NCBI RefSeq assembly: GCF_017086465.1
Contig: NZ_CP070961.1
Location: forward strand, 3,844,001-3,908,000
Reading direction: 5' to 3'
Length of the DNA stretch: 64,000 bases
Source: Nocardioides sp. zg-1228
GTDB lineage: Bacteria; Actinomycetota; Actinomycetes; Propionibacteriales; Nocardioidaceae
Positions 50,707 to 59,655 of the stretch are shown in pieces. The notes below the pieces were generated by a model. It worked only from the letters and a program-made list of their open reading frames with translations. It was not told where the DNA came from and did not search any database. How positions within the stretch are numbered: the stretch's first letter is position 1; each line of letters starts with the position of its first letter. Both the position numbers and the translations under genes were made by a program.

Positions 50707-51879
50707 GTGACCACGAAGATCTCCGTCGCGGGCCTCGGCTACGTCGGCCTGTCCATGGCCGTGCTGCTCGCCCGGCACAACACCGTCGTCGGCCTCGACC
50801 TCGACGCCTCGCGGGTCGAGCGGCTGCGCCGGGGCGAGAGCCCGATCCACGACGACGACATCTCCCGCTTCCTGGCCGAGGAGGACCTCGACGTCACCTT
50901 CACCACCGACGCCGAGGAGGCCCACACCGGCGCCGACTTCGTGGTCATCGCGACGCCCACCAACTACGACCCGGTGACCAACTACTTCGACACCACCTCG
51001 ATCGAGGCCGTCATGCGCGACGTGCACCGCATCGCGCCCGGCGCCACCATGGTCGTGAAGTCCACCGTGCCGGTGGGCTACATCGAGGACGTACGCACCC
51101 GGCTGGGCATCGCCGACGTGATCTTCTCCCCCGAGTTCCTGCGCGAGGGGCGAGCCCTGCACGACAACCTCCACCCCGCGCGCATCGTCGTGGGCGAGGA
51201 CTCCGCGCGGGCGCGCGCGTTCGCCGAGCTGCTGGTCAAGGGCGCCGACGCCGACGACGTGCCGGTCCTGTTCACCGAGCCCACCGAGGCCGAGGCGATC
51301 AAGCTCTTCGCCAACACCTACCTCGCGATGCGGGTGGCCTACTTCAACGAGCTCGACTCCTTCGCGCTCTCGCACGGGCTCGACAGCCGGCAGATCATCG
51401 ACGGGGTGGGCCTCGACCCGCGGATCGGCACCCACTACAACAACCCGTCGTTCGGCTACGGCGGCTACTGCCTGCCCAAGGACACCAAGCAGCTGCTGGC
51501 CAACTACTCCGACGTGCCGCAGACGCTGATCTCGGCCATCGTCGAGGCCAACACCACCCGCAAGGACTTCATCGCCTTCGACATCCTCGACCGCGCGCCC
51601 CGCGTCGTGGGCATCCACCGGCTCATCATGAAGGCGGGCTCCGACAACTTCCGCGAGTCGTCGGTGCAGGGGATCATGAAGCGGCTCAAGGCCAAGGGCG
51701 TCGAGGTGATCGTCTACGAGCCCGAGCTCGGCGTCGACTCGTGGTTCGGCTCGGAGGTCACCAGCGACCTCGCCGGCTTCAAGGAGCGCGTCGACCTCAT
51801 CGTCGCCAACCGGATGGTCGAGGAGCTGCGCGACGTGGCCGACCGGGTCTACACCCGCGACCTGTTCGGCGGCGACTGA
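50707..51879 (+). CDS. UDP-glucose/GDP-mannose dehydrogenase family enzyme
   Basis: A 390-residue NAD-dependent sugar nucleotide dehydrogenase, most like UDP-glucose 6-dehydrogenase. N-terminal [18 protein letters not shown] binds NAD; Lys118-Ser-Thr (VVKSTVPVG) and Cys255 in [14 protein letters not shown] are catalytic. [17 protein letters not shown] and [16 protein letters not shown] are typical. It makes UDP-glucuronate for surface glycans, matching the glycosyltransferases on the other strand. GTG 50707 starts right before the Rossmann strand. Confidence 0.93.
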   Translation: MTTKISVAGLGYVGLSMAVLLARHNTVVGLDLDASRVERLRRGESPIHDDDISRFLAEEDLDVTFTTDAEEAHTGADFVVIATPTNYDPVTNYFDTTSIEAVMRDVHRIAPGATMVVKSTVPVGYIEDVRTRLGIADVIFSPEFLREGRALHDNLHPARIVVGEDSARARAFAELLVKGADADDVPVLFTEPTEAEAIKLFANTYLAMRVAYFNELDSFALSHGLDSRQIIDGVGLDPRIGTHYNNPSFGYGGYCLPKDTKQLLANYSDVPQTLISAIVEANTTRKDFIAFDILDRAPRVVGIHRLIMKAGSDNFRESSVQGIMKRLKAKGVEVIVYEPELGVDSWFGSEVTSDLAGFKERVDLIVANRMVEELRDVADRVYTRDLFGGD

Positions 51880-51880
51880 C

Positions 51881-51968
51881 GGTTCATCACGGTATGCAGA
51901 CCAACCGGCGCCTCCCTCGACGAGCTCACCGTGGGAAGTGCGGGTTCACCGACATACCGTGATGAACC
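51881..51968. repeat. 88-bp imperfect palindromic element, copy 2
   Basis: The outer 16-base arms GGTTCATCACGGTATG and CATACCGTGATGAACC match perfectly. The centre is GAGCTC where copy 1 (1699-1786) has GAATTC: both bases changed and the palindrome kept. It fills the gap between two convergent stop codons, one base after the dehydrogenase and one before the glycosyltransferase, so a bidirectional terminator role is attractive. Confidence 0.8.
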
Positions 51969-51969
51969 A

Positions 51970-53577
51970 TCAGCGGCGGCGGCCGAAGATGCCCCGGCGG
52001 TGGTGGTCGGCCTCGGCGTCCGGCGTCTCGCCCGGCGCCGGCTCGGCCGGCCGGCCCGGGCCGTCCTGCCCGGCCGCAGCGGAGGCGTCCGCGGCGCGGC
52101 GCAGCGCCTTGCGCAGCCGGTGCTCCGACTTGTCGGGGTCCATCGGCGGGCGCGCGCCGAGCACGAAGCGCTCCACCACGCGGTCGGCGACCGGCACCCA
52201 GCCCACCGACGTGGCGGGATAGGTCTTCACGCCGAACGACTCGTCGAGCAGCGCCTCGGCGTCGTCGCCCTCGTCGACCAGGCGCGCCACCCGCGCCAGC
52301 GCCGACGTGCGCTCCAGGCGCGCGGCCGCGCCGGTGTCGTACGCCAGCACGCGGGCGCCGTGGTGGGTGCGCTCGAGGTCGTCGAGCAGGGCCGACAGCG
52401 TCGCCGGCAGCGGGGCGTGCGAGACGTCGGGCAGGGTCAGCACGAACTCGGCGTCGGAGCCGGTGGGCCGCTGCTCGACCAGCCGCACCCGCGGCTCGTG
52501 GAGGTAGGAGCGGTGCACCAGCCGGGTCTCGAGCACCGGGTCCTCGACGGGCTGCACGCGCTCGTCGTGGACCGATCCCCACGGCCCGACGAGGGTGATG
52601 CGCAGGTCGGGCACGTCGCCGTCGAGCAGCGAGTCGACGAGGTGGATCGTCTCGTCGGCGGGCCCGGCCTCGAGGACGACCTCGAGGTAGGGCACCTGGT
52701 AGGCGCGGCCGCGCCGGTTGCGCTTGGGGCGCATCGTCGGGACGAGGTCGGCGAGGTAGGGGTCGTTGAAGCGGTTGACCTGCTCGGCCCGGCGGAGCAC
52801 CTGCGAGCGGCCGAGGTGCCAGCTGCGCGCCTGGCGGTCGACCACGAAGACGCCGCCCGCCTGGGCGAGCGAGTGACCGAGGTGCATGTCCTCGCCGAGG
52901 CGCAGCGTGCGGTCGAAGCCGGCCGAGTCGAGGTAGAGCGCCTTGCTGACCGAGCCGGTCATGCCGATGTGGTAGCGCTGGGCACGCGGGCCGGCGGTGC
53001 GCAGGTCGCCGGTCTTGGCCCAGTAGTCCTCGACCCACTGGTGCGGCTCGTGCTCCTGGTCGGGGAACAGCTCGCCCGCCCCGCCGGCCGCGACCCGGTC
53101 GCGCACGACGGCGGGGTCGAGGTCGAAGAGGGAGGCGGGGTCGACGAAGAGCTTGTGCCCGCCCGGCACGGCGTAGTCGACGAGGTGGTGCCAGCGGGCG
53201 TGCGCCTCGACCTCCTCGCGGTGCGCGAGCATGTCGGCGTCGTACCAGTGCAGGACGTCGCCCTCGGCGGCGAGCGCACCGAGGTGGCAGGCGTTGGCGC
53301 GGCCCCAGCCCTCCTCGACGCGGATCAGCCGGGTGCGCTCGGGGCGCACCTCGGGCAGCTCCTGCGGCGGCGAGCTCTGGTCGTCGACGACGAGCACCTC
53401 GAGCAGGTGGTCGGGGTAGGACTGCGCGGCCAGCGCCGCGAGGACGTAGGGCAGGGTGCGCTGGTAGTTGAAGGTCGGGACGACGACGCTCACCGACAGC
53501 GTCGGCTCCCAGTCGCCGAGGGTGGCGGGCGTGAGCGAGCCCCAGTCGTTGTGCCGCACCACCGGCTGCCGCGCCAT
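51970..53577 (-). CDS. Family 2 glycosyltransferase (535 aa)
   Basis: A GT-A fold glycosyltransferase. LSVSVVVPTFNYQRTLPYVLAAL opens the domain at about residue 28; VLVVDDQSSPP and the DxD-like YDADMLAHREE near 117 bind the nucleotide sugar. FDRTLRLGEDMHLGHSLAQAGG near 245 carries the ED acid motif. The C-terminal 220 residues are a second, unrecognised domain. No membrane helix. Last gene of a glycan operon that faces the UDP-glucose dehydrogenase. Confidence 0.9.
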   Translation of the reverse strand: MARQPVVRHNDWGSLTPATLGDWEPTLSVSVVVPTFNYQRTLPYVLAALAAQSYPDHLLEVLVVDDQSSPPQELPEVRPERTRLIRVEEGWGRANACHLGALAAEGDVLHWYDADMLAHREEVEAHARWHHLVDYAVPGGHKLFVDPASLFDLDPAVVRDRVAAGGAGELFPDQEHEPHQWVEDYWAKTGDLRTAGPRAQRYHIGMTGSVSKALYLDSAGFDRTLRLGEDMHLGHSLAQAGGVFVVDRQARSWHLGRSQVLRRAEQVNRFNDPYLADLVPTMRPKRNRRGRAYQVPYLEVVLEAGPADETIHLVDSLLDGDVPDLRITLVGPWGSVHDERVQPVEDPVLETRLVHRSYLHEPRVRLVEQRPTGSDAEFVLTLPDVSHAPLPATLSALLDDLERTHHGARVLAYDTGAAARLERTSALARVARLVDEGDDAEALLDESFGVKTYPATSVGWVPVADRVVERFVLGARPPMDPDKSEHRLRKALRRAADASAAAGQDGPGRPAEPAPGETPDAEADHHRRGIFGRRR

Positions 53578-53580
53578 GTC

Positions 53581-55371
53581 CTAGCTCCCCCCGTCGGGAC
53601 GGTCGACCGGGTCGACCTCCAGCGCCCGGCTCGGCTGGAAGCCCGGCCACTCGGACGCCACGATGTCAGGCCGGCGGAACTCCTCGTCGTCGCGCTGCCA
53701 GGTGTGTCCGGCGCCGGTGCGGCGCAGGACGTAGCCGAGGCCGTGCGTGCGGTAGATCCGCCCGCCCGCCGCCTCGACGCCCGCGAGCAGCTGGGCGTCG
53801 ACGTAGCGGCGCACCCGGCGGAAGTCGCCGAGGGAGTGGAGCAGGCCGCGGTCGAGGAGCAGGGTGCCGCCCGCGACGAAGCGGGCGAAGATCTCCGAGG
53901 GGTGGTTGCGCCGCACCGTGAGGTCGCCGCGCTGGTCGGTGGCGTGGAGGTAGACGAACTCCGACGGCATCCCGACCACGTCGGCGCCGGAGAAGCGCCG
54001 CGCCATGAGCAGGTCGTGCACCGCGTCGGGTGAGTACCAGTCGTCGTCGTCGATCTTGAGCAGCACCTCGCTCGACGCGGCGCGCGCCGCGGCGGTCAGG
54101 ACGTCGCCGAAGAACTCCGCCTGGTCGAACGCGAGCACCTGGTGCGGGCGGTCGCCGAGCACGCGCCGCACCACCTCGCGGTCGGGCTCGAAGCCGTGGG
54201 CGGCCAGCACCAGCTCGACGTCGGCGCCGCGCTGCCGGGCGACCTGGCGCAGCGCGAACTCGAGCATCTCGGGGCGCCGGGTGGCCAGCAGCGCGCTGAC
54301 CGGCTGCAGCCCGACATGGCGTACGCCGGCCCGCGAGGCCAGCGCCGAGCGCCAGGCCAGCGTGGAGTGGTGGTCGAAGGCGGCGCGGCGCACGGCGAGG
54401 CTGTGCTCCTCGCGCCGCAGCGCGTCGTCGAGGTCGACCTCCGCGTCGAGGGCCTCGGCCAGCGGCGGTGCGACGTCGAGCACGCCCGAGGTCACCAGCG
54501 GCACACCGGAGATCGCGAGCGCGAGCAGGTCGGCGGTGGGGGTGTCGGCGGGCAGGCGTACGCCCTGGAACGCCCGCGCGGCCGCGACGACCCCCTCGGT
54601 CACCGGTCCGCGGCCGATCCGGGCCAGGTCGACGACGGGGTGGTCCCAGTCCTTGCGGAAGCCGATCGGGTTGAAGACCCGCTCGTCGACCGGCTCGGGC
54701 CCGGGGTCGGTGACGACCGTCGGGGCGCGGTCGATCACGTGGTGCGCCGCGACGCCCTGCTGGGAGGTGGTGCCACGCCGGGCGACCACCACGTCGGGCG
54801 GCACGTCGCGCTCGGCGGCGCCGGCGTCGGCCACGTCGGGGAGCAGCACCGCGCGGGCGTCGAGCCCGGGCGCCGCCGGTCGGCCGGCATAGGCCACGAC
54901 GAGGCCGCCGTGCGTGGCGTCGCCCGGCCCGGCGGCCTGGCGGGCCATCTCCATCACGACGAGCTGGGCGCGGGCTCCGGCGGCGAACCGGACGACCGTC
55001 AGCACGCCGCGGTCACCGGCCTCGCGCGCGGCCAGGTGCACCATCCGCGGCCACTCCGGGCGCGGCATCAGCACCCACGGCGTGGGGGCGTCGGTGAGCC
55101 AGCAGGCGACGGCCTTGCACTGCCCGAGCGGCGGCACGGCGCTGGCCATCCGGCGCAACCGGGCCCGGTCGGCGGCGACGACGAGCACCGAGCCCCAGCC
55201 CTTGCGCGGCCCGGTGAGCGAGGACAGCGCGACGATCGTGGGCTCGATGCCGGGCACGTCCTCGATGCCCTGCAGGGCGTCGAGAGCCAGGCTGTCGGAG
55301 TCGTCGACCACGACCAGCGTCGGGCCCGGGAGCCGGAGGTCGTGGAGGGGGTGCTGGGCAGGGAGGTTCAC
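53581..55371 (-). CDS. Large glycosyltransferase-like protein with C-terminal GT-A domain
   Basis: A 596-residue protein. Residues about 375-596 form a family 2-like domain: LQPVSALLATRRPEMLEFAL, LKIDDDDWYSPDAVHDLLMA with an acidic cluster at the DxD site, and FVAGGTLLLDRG. Residues 1-370 are not recognised; ISGVPLVTSGVLDVAPPLAEAL and a preceding stretch look like the C-terminal part of a GT-B or glycan-forming domain. GTG 55371 overlaps the stop of the next gene upstream. Confidence 0.82.
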   Translation of the reverse strand: MNLPAQHPLHDLRLPGPTLVVVDDSDSLALDALQGIEDVPGIEPTIVALSSLTGPRKGWGSVLVVAADRARLRRMASAVPPLGQCKAVACWLTDAPTPWVLMPRPEWPRMVHLAAREAGDRGVLTVVRFAAGARAQLVVMEMARQAAGPGDATHGGLVVAYAGRPAAPGLDARAVLLPDVADAGAAERDVPPDVVVARRGTTSQQGVAAHHVIDRAPTVVTDPGPEPVDERVFNPIGFRKDWDHPVVDLARIGRGPVTEGVVAAARAFQGVRLPADTPTADLLALAISGVPLVTSGVLDVAPPLAEALDAEVDLDDALRREEHSLAVRRAAFDHHSTLAWRSALASRAGVRHVGLQPVSALLATRRPEMLEFALRQVARQRGADVELVLAAHGFEPDREVVRRVLGDRPHQVLAFDQAEFFGDVLTAAARAASSEVLLKIDDDDWYSPDAVHDLLMARRFSGADVVGMPSEFVYLHATDQRGDLTVRRNHPSEIFARFVAGGTLLLDRGLLHSLGDFRRVRRYVDAQLLAGVEAAGGRIYRTHGLGYVLRRTGAGHTWQRDDEEFRRPDIVASEWPGFQPSRALEVDPVDRPDGGS

Positions 55372-56306
55372 GGTCGCACGCGCTCCTTGAGCGAGGCGGG
55401 CAGCGAGTGCTGCACGAGCGGTCGGGGCTGACGCCACAGCCAGTCACGGCTGACGTGGTCGATGATGTGCACGCCCGGCGGTGCGGTCACCTCGACCAGC
55501 CCGCCGAGCGCCTCGGGGTCTCCGTGGCGGATCGCCTCGTCGACCTCGAACTCCCGCAGCTTGCGGTAGAGCCGGGTGTTGGTGAAGTCGACGCCGTCGC
55601 GGCGCCAGTGGGCGTACTCGTCGGCGTCGAGCCACCTGACCTCGACGACCAGGCCCTGCTGCAGCACGATCCGCTCGATGCCCGGCGGCTGCTCGCGCAG
55701 CTCCCAGTCGAAGGCCTTCACGAAGGTGGTGTCGGGCCCCATCGGGTAGACCCACGGCTCGAGGAAGCGCAACGACAGGTCGAGCCAGCCGGTCGACTCG
55801 TCGACGACGGTCAGCGGGTGGCGCGGGATCGCGACGATCGCGCGGGTCGCCTCGAGCTGCCACGCGAGGTCGCGCAGGATGCCCGATCCCTCGGGGGTGA
55901 GCACCATGTCGCCGTCCCACTTCATCGAGTAGGCCGTGCGGACGTGCGAGAAGCACCAGTTGTAGAAGTGGGTGAGCGAGTGGACGCTGGTGGCGGGCGT
56001 CGCGAGGTGCTCGCCGCCGGCGCGCGACACCCGGTGGGGGTAGTCGAGCACGGTGAGCCGGTCGGACGCGCCGCACCGCTCGGCCACCTCGCGGGCGACG
56101 TCGGCGGTGCCGTCGTCGGAGGCGTTGTCGACCAGCAGCACGTGCTGCACCGCGTCGAAGACCGGAGGCAGCACCCACGGCAGGTTGCGCGCCTCGTTGC
56201 GCACCCGGAACACGCACGTCAGGCCCGGGGCCAACGGCTCGCCGGACGTCCACGGCCACGTGACGTCGTACGCCGGGTCGCCCTCGAGGGAGGCGATGTC
56301 GGGCAT
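55368..56306 (-). CDS. Family 2 glycosyltransferase (312 aa)
   Basis: A GT2-like enzyme: LTCVFRVRNEARNLPWVLPP, VLLVDNASDDGTADVA near residue 58, and MKWDGDMVLTPEGSGIL near 128 with the DxD motif. The acceptor part includes PMGPDTTFVKAFDWELREQPPG. It overlaps its neighbours at both ends (one base with the sulfotransferase, four with the large glycosyltransferase), so the glycan operon is tightly coupled. Confidence 0.9.
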   Translation of the reverse strand: MPDIASLEGDPAYDVTWPWTSGEPLAPGLTCVFRVRNEARNLPWVLPPVFDAVQHVLLVDNASDDGTADVAREVAERCGASDRLTVLDYPHRVSRAGGEHLATPATSVHSLTHFYNWCFSHVRTAYSMKWDGDMVLTPEGSGILRDLAWQLEATRAIVAIPRHPLTVVDESTGWLDLSLRFLEPWVYPMGPDTTFVKAFDWELREQPPGIERIVLQQGLVVEVRWLDADEYAHWRRDGVDFTNTRLYRKLREFEVDEAIRHGDPEALGGLVEVTAPPGVHIIDHVSRDWLWRQPRPLVQHSLPASLKERVRP

Positions 56307-57391
56307 CAGCGAGTCCCCGGCCCCTGCGGGCGCTCGCGGCCGATCGCCTTGCGCAGCCGCTCGCGGGCCGCGGGGGGCACCATCGCGCGCACGGCGTGGG
56401 GCACCCGGTCGACGGCGCTGCGCGCGGGCTGCCCGCCCGCCTCCCGCCGCGCCTCCGCGGCGGCCGCGCGCCGCTGGGCGACGACGGTCGAGTGGGCGAA
56501 CGCCTCCGCCTCGGCGTACTGCTCGGCGTAGGCGATGCGCAGCTGGTCGCACCACTCCTGGTGGGCGGGAGTGTCGTCGGAGGCGATCGCGTCGAGCGCC
56601 TGCCACGTCTCGTCGGCCAGCTCGCGCAGCCGGTCGGGCACGGGGATGTCGTCCCAGGTCATCGTCACCCGGCGCAGCGAGGGGTCGATGAAGCGGTGCA
56701 CCTCGGCGATGTCGACGGCCATCGCCGTCTTGACCCCGGCGAGGTCGAAGGCCTCACCGAGGGCGAACACGGGCTGCGTCCAGTCGTCGAGCAGGTCGGC
56801 GTAGTGGACGAACGCGCGCTGCCGGCCGCGGGTGGCGCGCTCGGTGTGGAGCATCATGTTGACCCACGCCGCGGTGCGGGTGATCGCGCCCTGGTCGGCT
56901 CCGGCGCCACCGCGCCCGGTCCCCATCGAGCCGTAGTAGGTCTGCTTGGAGCCGACGACCTCCGTCACCGGCCGCAGCATCGTCACGTAGGACGACGTGG
57001 CGCCACACCGGTCGGCGGCCGCGCGCCACAGGCCGAGGAACCAGGCGGCGCGGGGGTCCTTGATGACGAGCTCGTCGCCGACGGCCAGCTGCTCCTCCAG
57101 CCAGGCCGCGACCCGGGCCCGGGTGGCGTGGTCGCCGCTGGTGGTGCCGGTGTCGAGCCAGGCCCGCGGGCGGGCGTCGGAGACCTGCACGTTGCTGCGC
57201 GCGAGGAGCTCGGTGTGGAGGTCGACGACCCAGCGCGGCTCGCCGAAGCCCTTGGGGTTGGTCGCGTCGGCGACCACCTCGGGCTGCGGAACGTGCAGGC
57301 CGAGCGTGCGCAAGGTGCCGGCCATCGTGCTCGTGCCGCTGCGGCCCGAGCCGACGACGAACACGACGCGGCGGCGGGTGGGCTCGGTCAT
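56306..57391 (-). CDS. Sulfotransferase family protein
   Basis: A 361-residue PAPS-dependent sulfotransferase-like enzyme. The 5'-phosphosulfate loop is VVFVVGSGRSGTSTMAGTL (9-27); KDPRAAWFLGLWRAA near 120 resembles the 3'-phosphate-binding motif. The C-terminus is basic and Ala/Arg rich. First gene of the glycan operon: it would sulfate the glycan or glycolipid made by the three transferases. ATG 57391 gives the standard N-terminus. Confidence 0.88.
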   Translation of the reverse strand: MTEPTRRRVVFVVGSGRSGTSTMAGTLRTLGLHVPQPEVVADATNPKGFGEPRWVVDLHTELLARSNVQVSDARPRAWLDTGTTSGDHATRARVAAWLEEQLAVGDELVIKDPRAAWFLGLWRAAADRCGATSSYVTMLRPVTEVVGSKQTYYGSMGTGRGGAGADQGAITRTAAWVNMMLHTERATRGRQRAFVHYADLLDDWTQPVFALGEAFDLAGVKTAMAVDIAEVHRFIDPSLRRVTMTWDDIPVPDRLRELADETWQALDAIASDDTPAHQEWCDQLRIAYAEQYAEAEAFAHSTVVAQRRAAAAEARREAGGQPARSAVDRVPHAVRAMVPPAARERLRKAIGRERPQGPGTR

Positions 57392-57424
57392 GCTGCGGAG
57401 CCTATCGGTGGCCTCCGGCACCGA

Positions 57425-57829
57425 TCAGGCCTCGGGGGTGGCCCGCCCCTGCTGGGCCTTCGCGGCCGCGTCGGCCTCCTGGAACGCCTCGTCGTGCTCG
57501 AGCTCCTCGCGCAGCGCGCTGAGGCTCGTGCCGAGGTGCACCCGGGCGGCCTCGGCGGACGGGTCGTCGTCGGCGCCGGAGGCGATGTCGCGCCACGACG
57601 TCTCGCCCGCGTCGACCCGGCGCTGCAGGCGCTCCTGGTCGGGGCCGAGCTCGCCGCGGCGGGCCTGCGCCTGCAGGTCCTGGATGCGGCGGGCCGACTC
57701 GGCGCGGAACTTGTCGCGCTCGGCGCCGAGGTGGGCGGCGAGCTGGCGCAGCGACGCGGTCGCCTCGCGCGCCTGCCGGCGGGAGTCCTGGAGGGCGGCC
57801 TGCAGGCCGGGGTCGTCGGAGAGGGCCAT
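57425..57829 (-). CDS. Helical hypothetical protein of the second type VII-like locus
   Basis: A 134-residue, highly charged, coiled-coil-like protein (LAAHLGAERDKFRAESARRIQDL). No domain recognised. Its ATG overlaps the preceding stop (TGATG), so it is made with the WQG protein. A chaperone or structural partner role is a guess. Confidence 0.7.
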   Translation of the reverse strand: MALSDDPGLQAALQDSRRQAREATASLRQLAAHLGAERDKFRAESARRIQDLQAQARRGELGPDQERLQRRVDAGETSWRDIASGADDDPSAEAARVHLGTSLSALREELEHDEAFQEADAAAKAQQGRATPEA

Positions 57830-58575
57830 CAGAATCCTCGCGTCGCGGAGTCGTCGGTGCGGTTGCCCGCGGCGGCGTGCTGGGCGGTGCTGATCGAGGA
57901 CAGCACGGCGTTGGCGCCGCCGAGGCCGGCGTTGACGTAGCGCAGCACCTTGAGCAGCGCCTGCGCCGCCTGGGTGAGCTTCTCGATCGCGCGCAGCCCG
58001 TCGTGGATCAGCTCGACGATGCGACGCGCCTTGCCGGGCGCCGAGACGCCGGCCTTGAGCCAGCCGATCGGTCCGGCGAGGCCGGAGATGATGAGCTCCT
58101 GGATCACGCCGTCGATGAAGTCGATCGCGATCACCAGCACGTCGAGGGTGGCCTTGCCGACCTCGATGACGTGGCCGAGCTGCTCGGCGATGTAGCCCGA
58201 GGCCTCCTGCTGGTCGGCGTGCATCTCACCGACGTCGGCCATCCGCGAGCGGGCCGAGCTGCCGGCCGGGCCCTGCCACACGGCGGGGAGCTGCTGGCCC
58301 AGGGAGGTGTAGTTCTGGCCGACCGCGCCGCAGGCGTTGCCGACGTTGCCCCAGGCGAGCTGCATCGACGACACGGCGTTGAAGTCGCCGGCGACCGGCT
58401 TGAACAGCGCCTCGAGCAGGCTCCAGCCGGTGATCTTGTCGACGATGCCGTCGATCGCCGGGATGATCAGGCCGCACTCGCCCTTCTTGTCCTCGATGTA
58501 CTGCCCCTGGGTGCCCGGCGGGGTGCCGCCGGAGACCGCGGAGACGGGGTTGACGTGCTCGGTGATCGTCGTCAT
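57829..58575 (-). CDS. WXG100-superfamily-like protein with WQG turn
   Basis: A 248-residue protein with a polar N-terminus, a helical hairpin containing W100-Q-G102 (LPAVWQGPAGSSARSRM) and a longer C-terminal helical region with hydrophobic stretches (LDVLVIAIDFIDGVIQELII). This layout is that of ESX-secreted WXG/PPE-like cargo. ATG 58575 overlaps the upstream stop; the extended frame (ATG 58587) lies inside it. Confidence 0.75.
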   Translation of the reverse strand: MTTITEHVNPVSAVSGGTPPGTQGQYIEDKKGECGLIIPAIDGIVDKITGWSLLEALFKPVAGDFNAVSSMQLAWGNVGNACGAVGQNYTSLGQQLPAVWQGPAGSSARSRMADVGEMHADQQEASGYIAEQLGHVIEVGKATLDVLVIAIDFIDGVIQELIISGLAGPIGWLKAGVSAPGKARRIVELIHDGLRAIEKLTQAAQALLKVLRYVNAGLGGANAVLSSISTAQHAAAGNRTDDSATRGF

Positions 58576-59564
58576 CGGCCGGCCCACTCCTGTGCGCTGT
58601 CGTCCTCGTGCTGGGACTGGTAGTCGTCGTATCGGTCGAGGTCGTCGGCGTTGTCACCGATCTCGCCGACGGTGTCGACGAGGTCGTTGACGTTGTCGAC
58701 GACCTTCTTGCCCTCGTCGTAGACGTCGGTGTAGGTCGAGACCGTCTCGCCGATGTCGCGACGCCGGTCGTGGTCGGCGGAGTCGCGCGAGCGGGAGTCG
58801 GCGTAGGCGTCGTTGGCGCGCTCGCGGGCGTCCTGGGGGCTGGCGCCCTCGGCGATCGCCCGGTCGTACTCACGGTGGTAGGCGCCCTCGGCGGTGCGGT
58901 TGATCCGGTCGTGGTTGATCGTGTCGGCGCGGCCGTCGATGCCGTCGGTCTTGGCGTAGGCCAGCGCCTCGGCGTCGGAGTAGCCGAGCGAGCGGTAGTA
59001 CTTGTACTCGTCGGTGCGGCGCTCGATCGCGTCGGAGACGTGGTCCCCGGCGGCCTTCGTGGGGTCCATCCACGGCGGCACGTCGCCCACGTCGTTGCCG
59101 GGCTTGACCTTGTCGCCCACCGCGGAGGCGCCGTCGGAGATGCCGGGGTGCTTGTCCTCGAGGTCGGGGATCGTGCGGCCGTCCTGCGGGGCGTCGGACA
59201 GGGGGCCGCCCGGGGTGTCGTTGCCGCTGCCGGCGGGGGCGTAGGGCGGGAAGCTCGACGGGTCGGGCGCGAGCGCGCGGAAGCGGTCGTAGGTCGCCTC
59301 GTCGGTCTCGAGGTAGTCGTCGCGCGAGTCGAGGAACGCGTCGCGCACCTTGTCGGCCACCGCGCGGGAGTCGCGCAGCCCGTCGTGGGCCGTGGCCACC
59401 GCCGACTCGTAGCTGCCCTGGAAGAGGTTGAGCACCCCGGAGAAGGCGCCGAAGTTGCTGCACGAGGAGGAGATGTAGTCGTCGATCGTGCTGATGTGGT
59501 CGTGCTGCTTGGACGCGAGTCGCGACGCCGCGGTCAGCGCGTCGGGGTCCACCTGGAAGCTCAC
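58572..59564 (-). CDS. Helical ESX-cargo-like protein with acidic C-terminal region
   Basis: A 330-residue protein. Residues 1-110 are an ESX-like helical pair (VDPDALTAASRLASKQHDHI, LNLFQGSYESAVATAHDGL); residues 120-170 are Pro/Gly/Asp rich; the rest is very acidic and Asp/Arg rich (YADSRSRDSADHDRRRDIG, VDNVNDLVDTVGEIGDNADD). No enzymatic motif. GTG 59564 has GAAGGA upstream. First gene of the three-gene unit. Confidence 0.75.
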   Translation of the reverse strand: MSFQVDPDALTAASRLASKQHDHISTIDDYISSSCSNFGAFSGVLNLFQGSYESAVATAHDGLRDSRAVADKVRDAFLDSRDDYLETDEATYDRFRALAPDPSSFPPYAPAGSGNDTPGGPLSDAPQDGRTIPDLEDKHPGISDGASAVGDKVKPGNDVGDVPPWMDPTKAAGDHVSDAIERRTDEYKYYRSLGYSDAEALAYAKTDGIDGRADTINHDRINRTAEGAYHREYDRAIAEGASPQDARERANDAYADSRSRDSADHDRRRDIGETVSTYTDVYDEGKKVVDNVNDLVDTVGEIGDNADDLDRYDDYQSQHEDDSAQEWAGR

Positions 59565-59655
59565 GGTCGGGGTCCTTCGTCGAGTGGCGCGGTCGGGGTC
59601 GGTGCCGGCACCCCTCCTACCCGGAGCGGTCGCCGTCAAAACGCGGGAGGTCGTG

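Noticed and set aside
47866..59564. A complete type VII secretion system
   Set aside because: Only cargo-like genes are present; no EccB, EccC, EccD, EccE or mycosin gene lies in the window.
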